Positions 1 to 5,497 of a stretch of 12,127 nt of DNA are shown piece after piece. The notes under the pieces were generated by a model. It ran no database searches. It was not told the DNA's origin and saw only the letters and a program-made list of their open reading frames with translations. Source of the DNA: CAMCVE01 sp039920645 (GTDB lineage: Bacteria; Bdellovibrionota; UBA2428). How positions within the stretch are numbered: position 1 is the stretch's first letter; every line of letters starts with the position of its first letter. A program made the position numbers and the translations under genes. The DNA is taken from contig JBDSDI010000153.1 in assembly GCA_039920645.1 (NCBI GenBank), forward strand, positions 1 to 12,127, in the 5' to 3' direction.

Positions 1-17
1 TGTGCGCCTGTGGCACA
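1..17. repeat. Upstream copy of a tandem hairpin, cut by window edge
   Basis: The stretch TGTGC-GCCTGTG-GCACA is a perfect 5-bp stem with a 7-nt loop. Its right side continues as CTG, so the stem probably extends beyond the left edge of the window. It contains the same 15-nt core GTGCGCCTGTGGCAC (positions 2-16) as the longer hairpin at 42-68. It lies downstream of khpA on the minus strand. Role unknown: a second terminator, or one unit of a dispersed palindromic repeat. Confidence 0.55.
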
Positions 18-40
18 CTGAAATTCCAAGAACTCGGAGC

Positions 41-68
41 AAAAAGCGTGCGCCTGTGGCACGCTTTT
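41..68 (-). terminator. Intrinsic terminator-like hairpin after khpA
   Basis: AAAAGCGTGC (42-51) pairs perfectly with GCACGCTTTT (59-68), giving a 10-bp stem around the loop GCCTGTG. Read on the minus strand it starts 8 nt after the khpA stop codon and ends in five U residues (45-41), the form of a Rho-independent terminator. It is symmetric enough to work on both strands. Alternatively, because GGAGGA follows the khpA stop, a minus-strand GTG at 62-60 could start another gene running off the window. I consider that weaker, because the residues it would encode resemble nothing I know, including RimM, the frequent khpA neighbour. Confidence 0.6.
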
Positions 69-76
69 CGGTCCTC

Positions 77-328
77 CTACTCAATGATTTCGAGGACGGA
101 GCGCAGCTTCAATTTCGTGGAGGCAGCGTTCAGGATCGTGCGGAGCGACTGAGCCGTACGGCCTTGTTTTCCGATAACCTTACCGAGATCTTCTTTAGCA
201 ACATGCAACTCGATGACCGTGGTCTGTTCGCCACGAACGGCAGTCACTCTTACGTTATCAGGAGCATCGACCAGCGCCTTCACAACAAATTCAATCAGCG
301 ACACCAGCGTATTTTCTTGATCAGCCAT
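77..328 (-). CDS. khpA: KhpA-type KH-domain RNA-binding protein
   Basis: An 83-residue single-KH-domain protein of the KhpA/YlqC family, which binds RNA in the cytoplasm and in several bacteria partners KhpB in post-transcriptional control. The opening SLIEFVVKALVDAPD (10-24), then GEQTTVIELHVA (33-44) and the KH signature DLGKVIGKQGRT (47-58) with its GKQG loop (53-56), match the family closely, as does the length. I start at the Met at 328 because GAGGG precedes it by 8 nt and the family begins at this point; an in-frame Met 18 codons earlier (382) would add a tail the family lacks and would overlap the divergent lipoprotein gene. In many bacteria khpA sits between rpsP and rimM; here the far side is a terminator-like hairpin, so any rpsP-rimM context is not visible. 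Confidence 0.93.
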   Translation of the reverse strand: MADQENTLVSLIEFVVKALVDAPDNVRVTAVRGEQTTVIELHVAKEDLGKVIGKQGRTAQSLRTILNAASTKLKLRSVLEIIE

Positions 329-343
329 GTTCAAACCCTCAGC

Positions 344-372
344 AACTTTCGCTATTGTCACTTTAACATGCT
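344..372 (-). promoter_or_regulatory. Possible khpA promoter
   Basis: Reading the minus strand, TTGGCG and GACAAT are separated by 17 nt and lie about 15 nt upstream of the khpA start. The match to sigma-70 boxes is partial (about 4 of 6 each). The region overlaps the start of the divergent lipoprotein gene, so expression of the two may interfere. Tentative. Confidence 0.25.
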
Positions 373-526
373 GTCTCGCCAAACTAAAAAGCCGTTAAGA
401 ATTTTGGGCCTTGCCGCATTGCTGGTCTTGACTCAGTGTGGCGTCCGCCGCGACCCTTTACCTCAACACCAACAAGCCGGTCCGCAGGGGTCTTCGACCG
501 ACGAATCCTCTGAGGCCTCGAAGTGA
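368..526 (+). CDS. Small LptM-like lipoprotein
   Basis: A 52-residue lipoprotein precursor. It has a short basic start (RQTKK), a hydrophobic stretch ILGLAALLVL (12-21), and a lipobox L-T-Q-C with the lipidated Cys at 24. The mature part begins CGVRRDPLPQ and continues as a Gln/Ser/Glu-rich tail. A Cys-Gly start followed by a basic pair and PL-P is the pattern of the YifL/LptM group of tiny outer-membrane lipoproteins, which in E. coli assist maturation of the LptD translocon; whether this protein does so is inference. No good Shine-Dalgarno is seen before the ATG. The stop TGA overlaps the GTG start of plsC (GTGA), so the two genes are probably co-translated. A lipoprotein paired with a phospholipid-synthesis gene fits an envelope role. 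Confidence 0.7.
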   Translation: MLSRQTKKPLRILGLAALLVLTQCGVRRDPLPQHQQAGPQGSSTDESSEASK

Positions 527-1266
527 TTTCGAGGCTCGTCGACTATCCGGGTCCCCTTTGGAAAATTTATTCCGTCATGGGCATGGCCGCTGCCATTCTC
601 TGGATGATGCTTTGGGGCCCCCTCGTCATCGTGCTCAGTTTTTTTGGAAACCGCCCTCTCACAACATGGATGGTCGGGACCTGGAACCGAGGCGTCCTCA
701 GAATCTTCCGTATCAAAGTCCGCGCGAAGATCGACCCTTCTTACGACCCCGCTCGCCCCTGCCTTCTGGTTTCCAATCACCAAAGCCATCTCGACATTCC
801 CGTCATCTACGAAGCCCTCCGCGGACACGTGCGCATGGTCGCCAAACAGGAACTCTTCAAGATTCCGATTTTCGGACAGGCTCTGAAGTTTTCCGAATTC
901 GTCCCCGTCGACCGCGGCAACCGTGAAGCCGGACGCGAAGCCGCTAAGAAAATCACTGAGCGCATCCGTTCGGGGCTTCAAATTTGGGTCGCACCCGAAG
1001 GCACGCGCAGCGACGACGGCAAACTTCAACCCTTCAAGAGCGGAGCCTTCGGAGTTGCGATCGACGCGGGGGTTCCCATTCAACCCCTCGTCGTCAAGAA
1101 CGCCTACAAGGTCATCCGCAAGCACGAGCGCTTCATTAAGATCGGCATGACAATCGACTTCGAAGCTTTACCTCAGATCATGGCCGCTGATCAAACCAAG
1201 GAAAATCGCCATCACCTGGCAGACGTCACGCGCGCCGCGATTCTTGCCCGACTCGAAAGCGAATAA
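523..1266 (+). CDS. plsC: 1-acyl-sn-glycerol-3-phosphate acyltransferase (PlsC family)
   Basis: A 247-residue membrane-associated acyltransferase that would add the second acyl chain to lysophosphatidic acid to make phosphatidic acid. A hydrophobic segment spans about residues 17-42. The catalytic block NHQSHLD (85-91) gives the H-x4-D dyad His86/Asp91. Then come FVPVDRGN (126-133), the substrate-binding APEGTRS (157-163), FKSGAF (171-176) and VPIQPLVV (184-191), the usual four blocks in order. The start is a GTG at 523 that overlaps the lipoprotein stop and has GAGG 7 nt upstream; a Met at residue 19 or 21 would cut away the membrane segment. The gene ends only 7 nt from the convergent minus-strand gene, with no obvious terminator between them. 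The acyl-donor type (acyl-ACP or acyl-CoA) cannot be read from the sequence. Confidence 0.92.
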   Translation: MISRLVDYPGPLWKIYSVMGMAAAILWMMLWGPLVIVLSFFGNRPLTTWMVGTWNRGVLRIFRIKVRAKIDPSYDPARPCLLVSNHQSHLDIPVIYEALRGHVRMVAKQELFKIPIFGQALKFSEFVPVDRGNREAGREAAKKITERIRSGLQIWVAPEGTRSDDGKLQPFKSGAFGVAIDAGVPIQPLVVKNAYKVIRKHERFIKIGMTIDFEALPQIMAADQTKENRHHLADVTRAAILARLESE

Positions 1267-1273
1267 AGGGCGC

Positions 1274-2029
1274 TTACGACTTGCTGGAATTGGCCAGTGC
1301 AAGGCGTTTTGAAAGCGTGACCATGAGAGCCTTCGACCATGACGGTCGACGGAAAAGAACGATCTTGAACAGACCAATTGGAACTTCGATGAGCTCACAT
1401 GCCGTGACCGTCTTTACACTCGCCGCACGCGGCGTGTCCGTAACGTAGGACATCTCTCCAACGAACTCTCCCTCGACAATTGTTCCGAGATGGACCTCGC
1501 GGTCTTCAACGTCGCGATAAGCCCGCAATGTACCCTTTTTTACGAAATAGACGAACTCGGCCTTTTCCCCTTCGCTGAGGAGAACATGTCCTTCAGGAAA
1601 GAACCGCAGTTTGAATTCGGAGCGAGCACCCTGAAAAGCGAAATCGAGCGCGCGCTGAATGCAACTGAGTCGATCGGTGTTCGAAGGGTCTTCGCCGACG
1701 AACTGAATACGGCCCGAGACAATCTCATCCAAATAAGCTTCTTTCGAGGGCAGATTCTCATCGATGACGATCGCTACGTTCGCGAGTCGATCGTTCGAGA
1801 GCATGGCGTCGAGGACACGAGTGCCCGTCATCTTAGCGACATTGAAATTCAGCATAACGACATGGGGAACGGCATTGGCGATCTTGTCCAAGGAGGACGG
1901 GCCGTCCATAGCGGAATAGATCGTAGCGTTGTGGATACTGCTGCGAACCAGTTCGGTCCAGGCGTCTAAACGAGCAGATTCGGAGCTTACCAAAAGGAAT
2001 GTCTTCCGGTCACTTTGGGAATTGGACAT
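1274..2029 (-). CDS. Receiver-like domain fused to cyclic-nucleotide-binding domain
   Basis: A 251-residue protein with two parts. Residues 10-132 look like a response-regulator receiver fold (KTFLLVSS first strand, VVMLNFNVAKMTG at the active-site strand), but the phospho-acceptor Asp is Asn61, the acidic pair after strand one is Ser-Glu, and the conserved Lys is missing. Residues 140-225 are a CRP/CAP-type cyclic-nucleotide-binding domain: FFPEGHVLLSEGE, then the phosphate-binding cassette FVGEMSYVTDTPRAASV (189-205) with Glu192 and Arg201 at the expected positions. A C-terminal helix ends the protein; no helix-turn-helix follows, so it is not a DNA-binding CRP homologue. It probably senses cAMP or cGMP and passes the signal by protein contact. 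It stands alone: convergent with plsC, divergent from dapA. Fold assignment is good for the CNB part and moderate for the receiver part. Confidence 0.82.
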   Translation of the reverse strand: MSNSQSDRKTFLLVSSESARLDAWTELVRSSIHNATIYSAMDGPSSLDKIANAVPHVVMLNFNVAKMTGTRVLDAMLSNDRLANVAIVIDENLPSKEAYLDEIVSGRIQFVGEDPSNTDRLSCIQRALDFAFQGARSEFKLRFFPEGHVLLSEGEKAEFVYFVKKGTLRAYRDVEDREVHLGTIVEGEFVGEMSYVTDTPRAASVKTVTACELIEVPIGLFKIVLFRRPSWSKALMVTLSKRLALANSSKS

Positions 2030-2035
2030 CTGGAA

Positions 2036-2064
2036 ATACTCTACCGAGTTAAGCTTCGGCCCGC
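2036..2064 (-). promoter_or_regulatory. Possible promoter of the CNB-domain gene
   Basis: On the minus strand TTGCGG is followed after 17 nt by TAGAGT, just upstream of the start at 2029. The boxes match sigma-70 only partly, and if they are right the 5' leader would be very short. Tentative. Confidence 0.22.
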
Positions 2065-2092
2065 AAGAATCCGAAGGAAAGTCTGGAAAGAC

Positions 2093-2118
2093 GAGTCGAG
2101 GCGCTTTAGAGACGACTC
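2093..2118 (+). promoter_or_regulatory. Inverted repeat abutting the dapA start codon
   Basis: GAGTCG (2093-2098) pairs perfectly with CGACTC (2113-2118), with a 14-nt loop; the second arm ends at the base before the ATG. The weak Shine-Dalgarno (AGAG near 2108-2111) lies in the loop. It could affect dapA translation as an RNA hairpin or mark an operator; a 6-bp stem also occurs by chance. Confidence 0.3.
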
Positions 2119-3045
2119 ATGGAACTCGCTCTTAATCTGACCACGCACTGGCACGGACTCTGGACCGCACTTGTCACTCCCCTCACGTCGGAGGCTGGCA
2201 AACTTCGAATCGACGCGAAGAGTCTTGCGCGTCTTATCGAGAAACAACTCGCCTCCAAATCTCTCACAGGGCTCGTGATCGCGGGATCAACAGGAGAAGG
2301 ATCGCTGCTTTCCGAAGACAACTTCCGCATTCTTCTTCAGGAAGCGGCCGCGATCGTAAATAAACGCGTTCCCCTGATCGCCGGCGTCGGCATCGGCGGG
2401 ACCGAGAGCGCCCTGAAGAATGCAAGCGTCATCGCCGCCGCGGGTTACCAAGGTCTGCTCGCGAGCCCACCGGCTTACGTCAAGTCTCCTCAACGCGGCC
2501 TTGTGAAACATTTCTCGCAAATCGCCAGCGTCGGACTTCCCGTCTGTCTCTACGAAGTCGCCGGACGCGCCGCCTCTTCGATCCACATCGAAACGATCGC
2601 AGAAATCGTCACGTCTCCCGCCAACAAGAACATCGTCGCCGTGAAGGATGCCAGTGCCGATATCCCACGTCAGATGAGAAGCTCCGAACTTTTCGGCAAG
2701 CGTCTCGCCCTGCTTTCGGGCGATGACTTCAGCTTCGCGCCTTTTCTTTGCTCGGGCGGCCACGGTGTCATCAGCGTAGCGACCCATGTCGTTCCCCGCC
2801 GGATGAAGCGCATCTACGATCTCGTCCTCGCGAAAAAACTCGATGAGGCTGTCGCCGAGCAGAATCTCATCCGCCCCCTGGTCGATGCCCTCTTTTGGGA
2901 ATCAAACCCCATTCCGGTAAAAAGTCTCGTGAAGGACCTGGGCCTGATCGAAAAGGACGTCTTCTGCGCTCCCCTGGAAGCGATGGATCCCCTGAAGCGC
3001 TCCGCTCTTCTTGCGCTCTTCAAAGAGATCGGCGATTTGCCATGA
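2119..3045 (+). CDS. dapA: 4-hydroxy-tetrahydrodipicolinate synthase
   Basis: A 308-residue class I aldolase of the DapA family, condensing pyruvate with aspartate semialdehyde at the first committed step of diaminopimelate/lysine synthesis in the cytosol. The pyruvate-binding GSTGE motif (56-60) has Ser57 where most enzymes have Thr. The Schiff-base Lys is Lys176 in VAVKDAS. Tyr145 (LYEVAGR, usually YNVPGR, with Arg150 kept) and Tyr120 (PPAYVKSPQ) fill the proton-relay positions. GGHGVISVATHVVP (213-226) and NPIPVK (263-268) are typical. Some substitutions (YEVAGRAA for YNVPGRTG) make a relative such as another pyruvate aldolase conceivable, but the overlap with dapB (ATGA, 3042-3045) argues strongly for DapA. 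Residues matching the E. coli lysine-inhibition site (His53, His56, Asn80) are Glu66, Phe69 and Gly93, so lysine feedback may be absent. Confidence 0.9.
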   Translation: MELALNLTTHWHGLWTALVTPLTSEAGKLRIDAKSLARLIEKQLASKSLTGLVIAGSTGEGSLLSEDNFRILLQEAAAIVNKRVPLIAGVGIGGTESALKNASVIAAAGYQGLLASPPAYVKSPQRGLVKHFSQIASVGLPVCLYEVAGRAASSIHIETIAEIVTSPANKNIVAVKDASADIPRQMRSSELFGKRLALLSGDDFSFAPFLCSGGHGVISVATHVVPRRMKRIYDLVLAKKLDEAVAEQNLIRPLVDALFWESNPIPVKSLVKDLGLIEKDVFCAPLEAMDPLKRSALLALFKEIGDLP

Positions 3046-3782
3046 AGACGAAGAAAACGCCTCCGCCGCGCCTGAAGCTTGCACTCATCGGCGCCAGCGG
3101 TCGTATGGGCCAGAAAGTTCTCGAAGTTCTCGATGCGAGCGACGATTCCGTCGCTCAGATGTTCACGCTGATGTGGCACGGATCCACGCGCGATCCCAAC
3201 GAACTCGATACCCTCGTAAAATCCAAACCCGATCTCATCGTCGATTTTTCGAAGCCCCCCGGCACTCTCGCCTGGGTCCGCGCTTTTAAAAAAGCGGGCT
3301 CCTCAAAGCCCGCAGCACTTATCTGCGCGACGGGATTCGATACGTCAGAGAAAAAATTCCTCGAAAGCGCCCTTAGGAATTGGCGCTGGGCCCTTGTTCC
3401 CAATACCAGTCTCGGCGTCTACGCGATGGCCGAGTCCCTCAAGGCACTCGCGAAGGCCCTGCCCGAAGATTACGTCTTCTCGATTCACGAGAGTCACCAC
3501 GCTAAGAAAGTCGATTCCCCCAGCGGCACCGGCCTCCTGCTAAAGACGGTGATCGAAAAAGCGCGCACCTCGAAAAAGGAAATTCAAATTTCCTCCGTTC
3601 GAGGCGGCAGCGATCCCGGTACTCACACCGTCACGATCCTCGGCCCTTTTGAAAAGATCGTACTCACGCACGCCGCTGAAGACCGTCGTCTTTTTGCGCG
3701 CGGAGCGCTGACTCTGGGACTTTCACTCGTGAAGAGTAAAAAGAAATCGCCCCTTTCTTTGGAAGAGCTTCTCAAAGCTTAA
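3042..3782 (+). CDS. dapB: 4-hydroxy-tetrahydrodipicolinate reductase
   Basis: A 246-residue NAD(P)H-dependent reductase, the step after DapA. Motifs run in order: nucleotide-binding GASGRMG (17-23), IVDFSKP (66-72), ICATGFD (94-100), PNTSLGVYAM (120-129), and the catalytic block ESHHAKKVDSPSGTG (150-164) with His152/His153 and Lys156. VRGGSDPGTHTV (186-197) and DRRLFARGAL (214-223) complete the fold. The start at 3042 overlaps the dapA stop as ATGA, implying coupled translation; the open frame extends further upstream, but only inside dapA. Length is near the lower end for the family. No clear terminator follows; the pair looks like a two-gene operon. Confidence 0.94.
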   Translation: MKTKKTPPPRLKLALIGASGRMGQKVLEVLDASDDSVAQMFTLMWHGSTRDPNELDTLVKSKPDLIVDFSKPPGTLAWVRAFKKAGSSKPAALICATGFDTSEKKFLESALRNWRWALVPNTSLGVYAMAESLKALAKALPEDYVFSIHESHHAKKVDSPSGTGLLLKTVIEKARTSKKEIQISSVRGGSDPGTHTVTILGPFEKIVLTHAAEDRRLFARGALTLGLSLVKSKKKSPLSLEELLKA

Positions 3783-3912
3783 CGGTAGCTTCAGTCCAAT
3801 GACGGGGCACCTCTGCGAACAGTTCGCGGCGTCTTCAATGGCACATCCGGAATTTTGCCCGCGTCACCGATCTTTTAGCCTACGCTGTCGTCAGAAAAGC
3901 TCCCAAGCTTAA

Positions 3913-3953
3913 GGTGAGCCATTTGCTGCTTCAGAAGCTTCAAGCGGCTCACC
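3913..3953. repeat. Palindrome upstream of transposase gene (REP-like)
   Basis: GGTGAGCC (3913-3920) and GGCTCACC (3946-3953) form a perfect 8-bp stem. The 25-nt interior contains a smaller self-complementary stretch GAAGCTTC and an alternative GCTT/AAGC hairpin. A two-part palindrome beside a Y1 transposase gene is reminiscent of the REP sequences tied to RAYT enzymes, but I cannot see other copies in the window. Confidence 0.45.
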
Positions 3954-3960
3954 AGAGTTT

Positions 3961-3983
3961 GGAAGGGCGCTGTTCCTTTTTTT
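3961..3983 (+). terminator. Weak terminator-like site
   Basis: GGAA (3961-3964) can pair with TTCC (3973-3976), directly followed by seven T residues. The stem is only 4 bp, so this is a poor terminator alone; the stronger palindrome just upstream (3913-3953) may help. It would end transcription coming from dapAB, about 200 nt beyond dapB. Confidence 0.3.
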
Positions 3984-4019
3984 ATACTTCAATATTCCGC
4001 CTCATCCCGCGAATTTTTG

Positions 4020-4048
4020 TTGCAAACCGCACCCATCGCTACCATAGT
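4020..4048 (+). promoter_or_regulatory. Promoter positioned for a leaderless transcript
   Basis: TTGCAA (4020-4025) and CATAGT (4043-4048) match sigma-70 boxes at 4 of 6 bases each with an ideal 17-nt spacer. The A of the ATG at 4055 lies 7 nt after the -10 box, the usual distance for the transcription start. With no Shine-Dalgarno before this ATG, a leaderless mRNA is the simplest reading. Confidence 0.4.
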
Positions 4049-4054
4049 ATATCC

Positions 4055-4639
4055 ATGCAGCGCACCCTTCTTCCTGGGACATGGTCAAAGTCACGCTTTG
4101 CCTTCGGCGGTGCGCTGCTCAAAGGCTCGCATGCGAAAACCAAACGTATTTTCAACCCGAAACTTCCGCTACATGTGGTTCTGAAGTCTTCAAAGGCTCA
4201 TGGAAAAAAATCTCTTCTTTTACATTCGCGCCGTATCGCGCTGATTCTTTCGGCACAAGCTGAACGCCACCATGTCAGTCTTCACCAGGTCGCCAATGCC
4301 GGGAATCACATCCATTTGCTTCTGGAAGCACCCTCGCGTTCACATCTTTCGGCATTCCTGAAAGCCATCTCAGGACGTATCGTTCAAGCAGTTATGAGTG
4401 ACGGCTTGGGAAAGCCCACTTCAAAACCTTTGGGATTCTGGGACGCGCGTCCTTTCTCCCGCATCGTAAGCCGCGGCCGAGAGCTTCGAAACGTTGCGAG
4501 GTACCTCGGAATCAATTCAACGGAGATGGCCGGCATTTCGCGGTCGCAGATCAGACAGATTTTTGAAGAGATTCAAGATTTGCTCAGGCGAGGCTGTATC
4601 CCTCGAACGCCGGGACTTCTGGCTGTAGGATTTAGCTAG
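4055..4639 (+). CDS. REP-associated-type Y1 (HUH) transposase
   Basis: A 194-residue protein of the IS200-like Y1 transposase superfamily, RAYT branch: single-strand DNA nickases that use a HUH metal site and one catalytic Tyr. Seen here: KLPLHVVLKSS (36-46, first strand), GNHIHLLLEAPS (83-94) with the HUH pair His85/His87, a helix through LSAFLKAISGRIVQAV, FWDARPFSRIV (128-138), and the likely nucleophile Tyr150 in VARYLGIN. I recall similar solitary transposase-annotated proteins starting with a K-T-K-R-x-x-x-x-K-x-P-L-H stretch in Bdellovibrio genomes. The start at 4055 fits the family; a Met at 3914 would add 47 residues translated through the upstream palindrome. The gene is flanked by palindromes and is the only mobile-type gene present. 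Such enzymes are often single-copy, domesticated genes rather than active insertion sequences. Confidence 0.8.
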   Translation: MQRTLLPGTWSKSRFAFGGALLKGSHAKTKRIFNPKLPLHVVLKSSKAHGKKSLLLHSRRIALILSAQAERHHVSLHQVANAGNHIHLLLEAPSRSHLSAFLKAISGRIVQAVMSDGLGKPTSKPLGFWDARPFSRIVSRGRELRNVARYLGINSTEMAGISRSQIRQIFEEIQDLLRRGCIPRTPGLLAVGFS

Positions 4640-4706
4640 GACGCCCTTCGTATCTGAATCAAAGTCCGAGATTCAGGTTGCGAGCTCGGCGTCTTGTTTT
4701 GCCGAG
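4639..4706. terminator. Nested palindromes between convergent genes; likely shared terminator
   Basis: An outer stem GACGCC (4640-4645)/GGCGTC (4688-4693) encloses an inner stem CTGAATC (4654-4660)/GATTCAG (4670-4676), with partial pairing between them, and is followed by TCTTGTTTTG. The first arm starts at the base after the transposase stop. A competing stem CTCGGC (4685-4690)/GCCGAG (4701-4706) shares bases with the outer arm, so the two cannot form together. It sits between the plus-strand transposase gene and the minus-strand CoA-transferase and could end transcription from both sides, or be a REP-type target of the transposase. Confidence 0.5.
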
Positions 4707-4732
4707 AAGTCCATCTCGTCACCAAGCCGGGC

Positions 4733-5497
4733 TTAAAGATAAAGCTTCTGCGGATCGAGCTTCTCGCGGAGAAGGCGCACTTCCTCGCGCGTCGGCGGCA
4801 CGGCCTGCGCCAGCGACTTCGCGAATTTAAGATTCCATCCGCACTTGGCTTGAATATCTTCCTTAATCGCTCCGGGGAAAAGCTCCGTGACGATAAACTC
4901 GTTGTGGGCCTCGCTCCAACTCATAACGCAAAGATCGGTGATGATCGCCGTGGGGCCTGCGCCGGGAAGCCCCCACTCCTTACGGCTCTTGCCGAGTGAG
5001 AAGTTTCCGGGACTCGTGATGAAATCGCAGGTTTCGACGAAGCTTTTGTTGGAAAGACGCATGACGATCACCACACGCTGAGCGTGGACCGCGATTTCGC
5101 AGGCGCCGCCGCTGCCGGGTAAACGCACTTTGGGTTTAGCGTAAGGACCAATGACCGTCGTGTTGAGATTACCCCACTTGTCGATCTGGGCGCCGCCAAG
5201 GAATCCGACCTGGATACGACCGCCCTGCAGATAATACTGAAAGACTTCCGACTGACTCACGATGGACAGCGCTCCGGTCACGAGCGCGGGATCGCCGATC
5301 GAAACGGGCAGACGCTCGGGCTGAGCGCCAACCGCGCCGGATTCGTAAATGAGCTGTAGCGCAGGGGCGTGCGTCTCGCGCGCGAGATTGCAGGCCACGT
5401 TCGGCAGACCGATTCCGACGAAGACGACTTCATGATCGTGCAGCTCTTTGCTCGCGCGCACGGACATCATTTCGGATGACGTATACTCAAAATCCAT
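4733..5497 (-). CDS. CoA-transferase subunit B (glutaconate/3-oxoacid type)
   Basis: A 254-residue beta subunit of a family I CoA-transferase, which moves CoA between carboxylic acids through a glutamyl-CoA thioester. The motif YESGAVG (51-57) places the probable catalytic Glu at 52, matching the E-x-G element of glutaconate CoA-transferase B. Further family features are VFQYYLQGGRIQVGFLGGAQIDKWGNLNTTVIG (85-117; cited by position) and PGSGGACEIA (128-137). The start codon lies inside the end of the subunit A gene (11-nt overlap), with GGGAG 7 nt upstream, so the subunits should be made together. The glycine-rich motif and the Glu suggest a working transferase rather than the related IpdAB hydrolases. 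The substrate cannot be told from sequence; glutaconate, 3-oxoadipate or another dicarboxylate are all possible. Confidence 0.85.
   Translation of the reverse strand: MDFEYTSSEMMSVRASKELHDHEVVFVGIGLPNVACNLARETHAPALQLIYESGAVGAQPERLPVSIGDPALVTGALSIVSQSEVFQYYLQGGRIQVGFLGGAQIDKWGNLNTTVIGPYAKPKVRLPGSGGACEIAVHAQRVVIVMRLSNKSFVETCDFITSPGNFSLGKSRKEWGLPGAGPTAIITDLCVMSWSEAHNEFIVTELFPGAIKEDIQAKCGWNLKFAKSLAQAVPPTREEVRLLREKLDPQKLYL

Larger units (their letters stand above)
3783..4054. other. Non-coding region between dapB and the transposase gene
   Basis: About 270 nt without a convincing gene. It holds a compact inverted repeat GCGAAC-A-GTTCGC (3815-3827) directly followed by CGGCGTCTT (3827-3835), a 9-mer that recurs at 4687-4695 on the other side of the transposase gene. 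It also holds a palindrome at 3913-3953, a T7 run at 3977-3983 and a promoter-like pair at 4020-4048. It is more AT-rich than the flanking genes near its right end. Confidence 0.5.

Noticed and set aside
1..62. Start of a rimM-like gene at the minus-strand GTG (62-60) after khpA
   Set aside because: The 20 visible codons do not resemble the RimM N-terminus, and the segment is a perfect hairpin with a U-tract.
2..526. Long plus-strand open frame spanning the khpA region
   Set aside because: Its first two thirds lie antisense to the well-conserved khpA; only the part from the ATG at 368 has a coherent product (a lipoprotein).
463..1125. 220-residue minus-strand open frame opposite plsC
   Set aside because: It has no recognisable motifs and lies antisense to a gene with all four PlsC blocks; such frames are common in GC-rich DNA.
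3914..4054. Upstream extension of the transposase to a Met at 3914
   Set aside because: The extra 47 residues cross the palindrome and the T-run and match nothing in the family; the Met at 4055 fits family length and a promoter.
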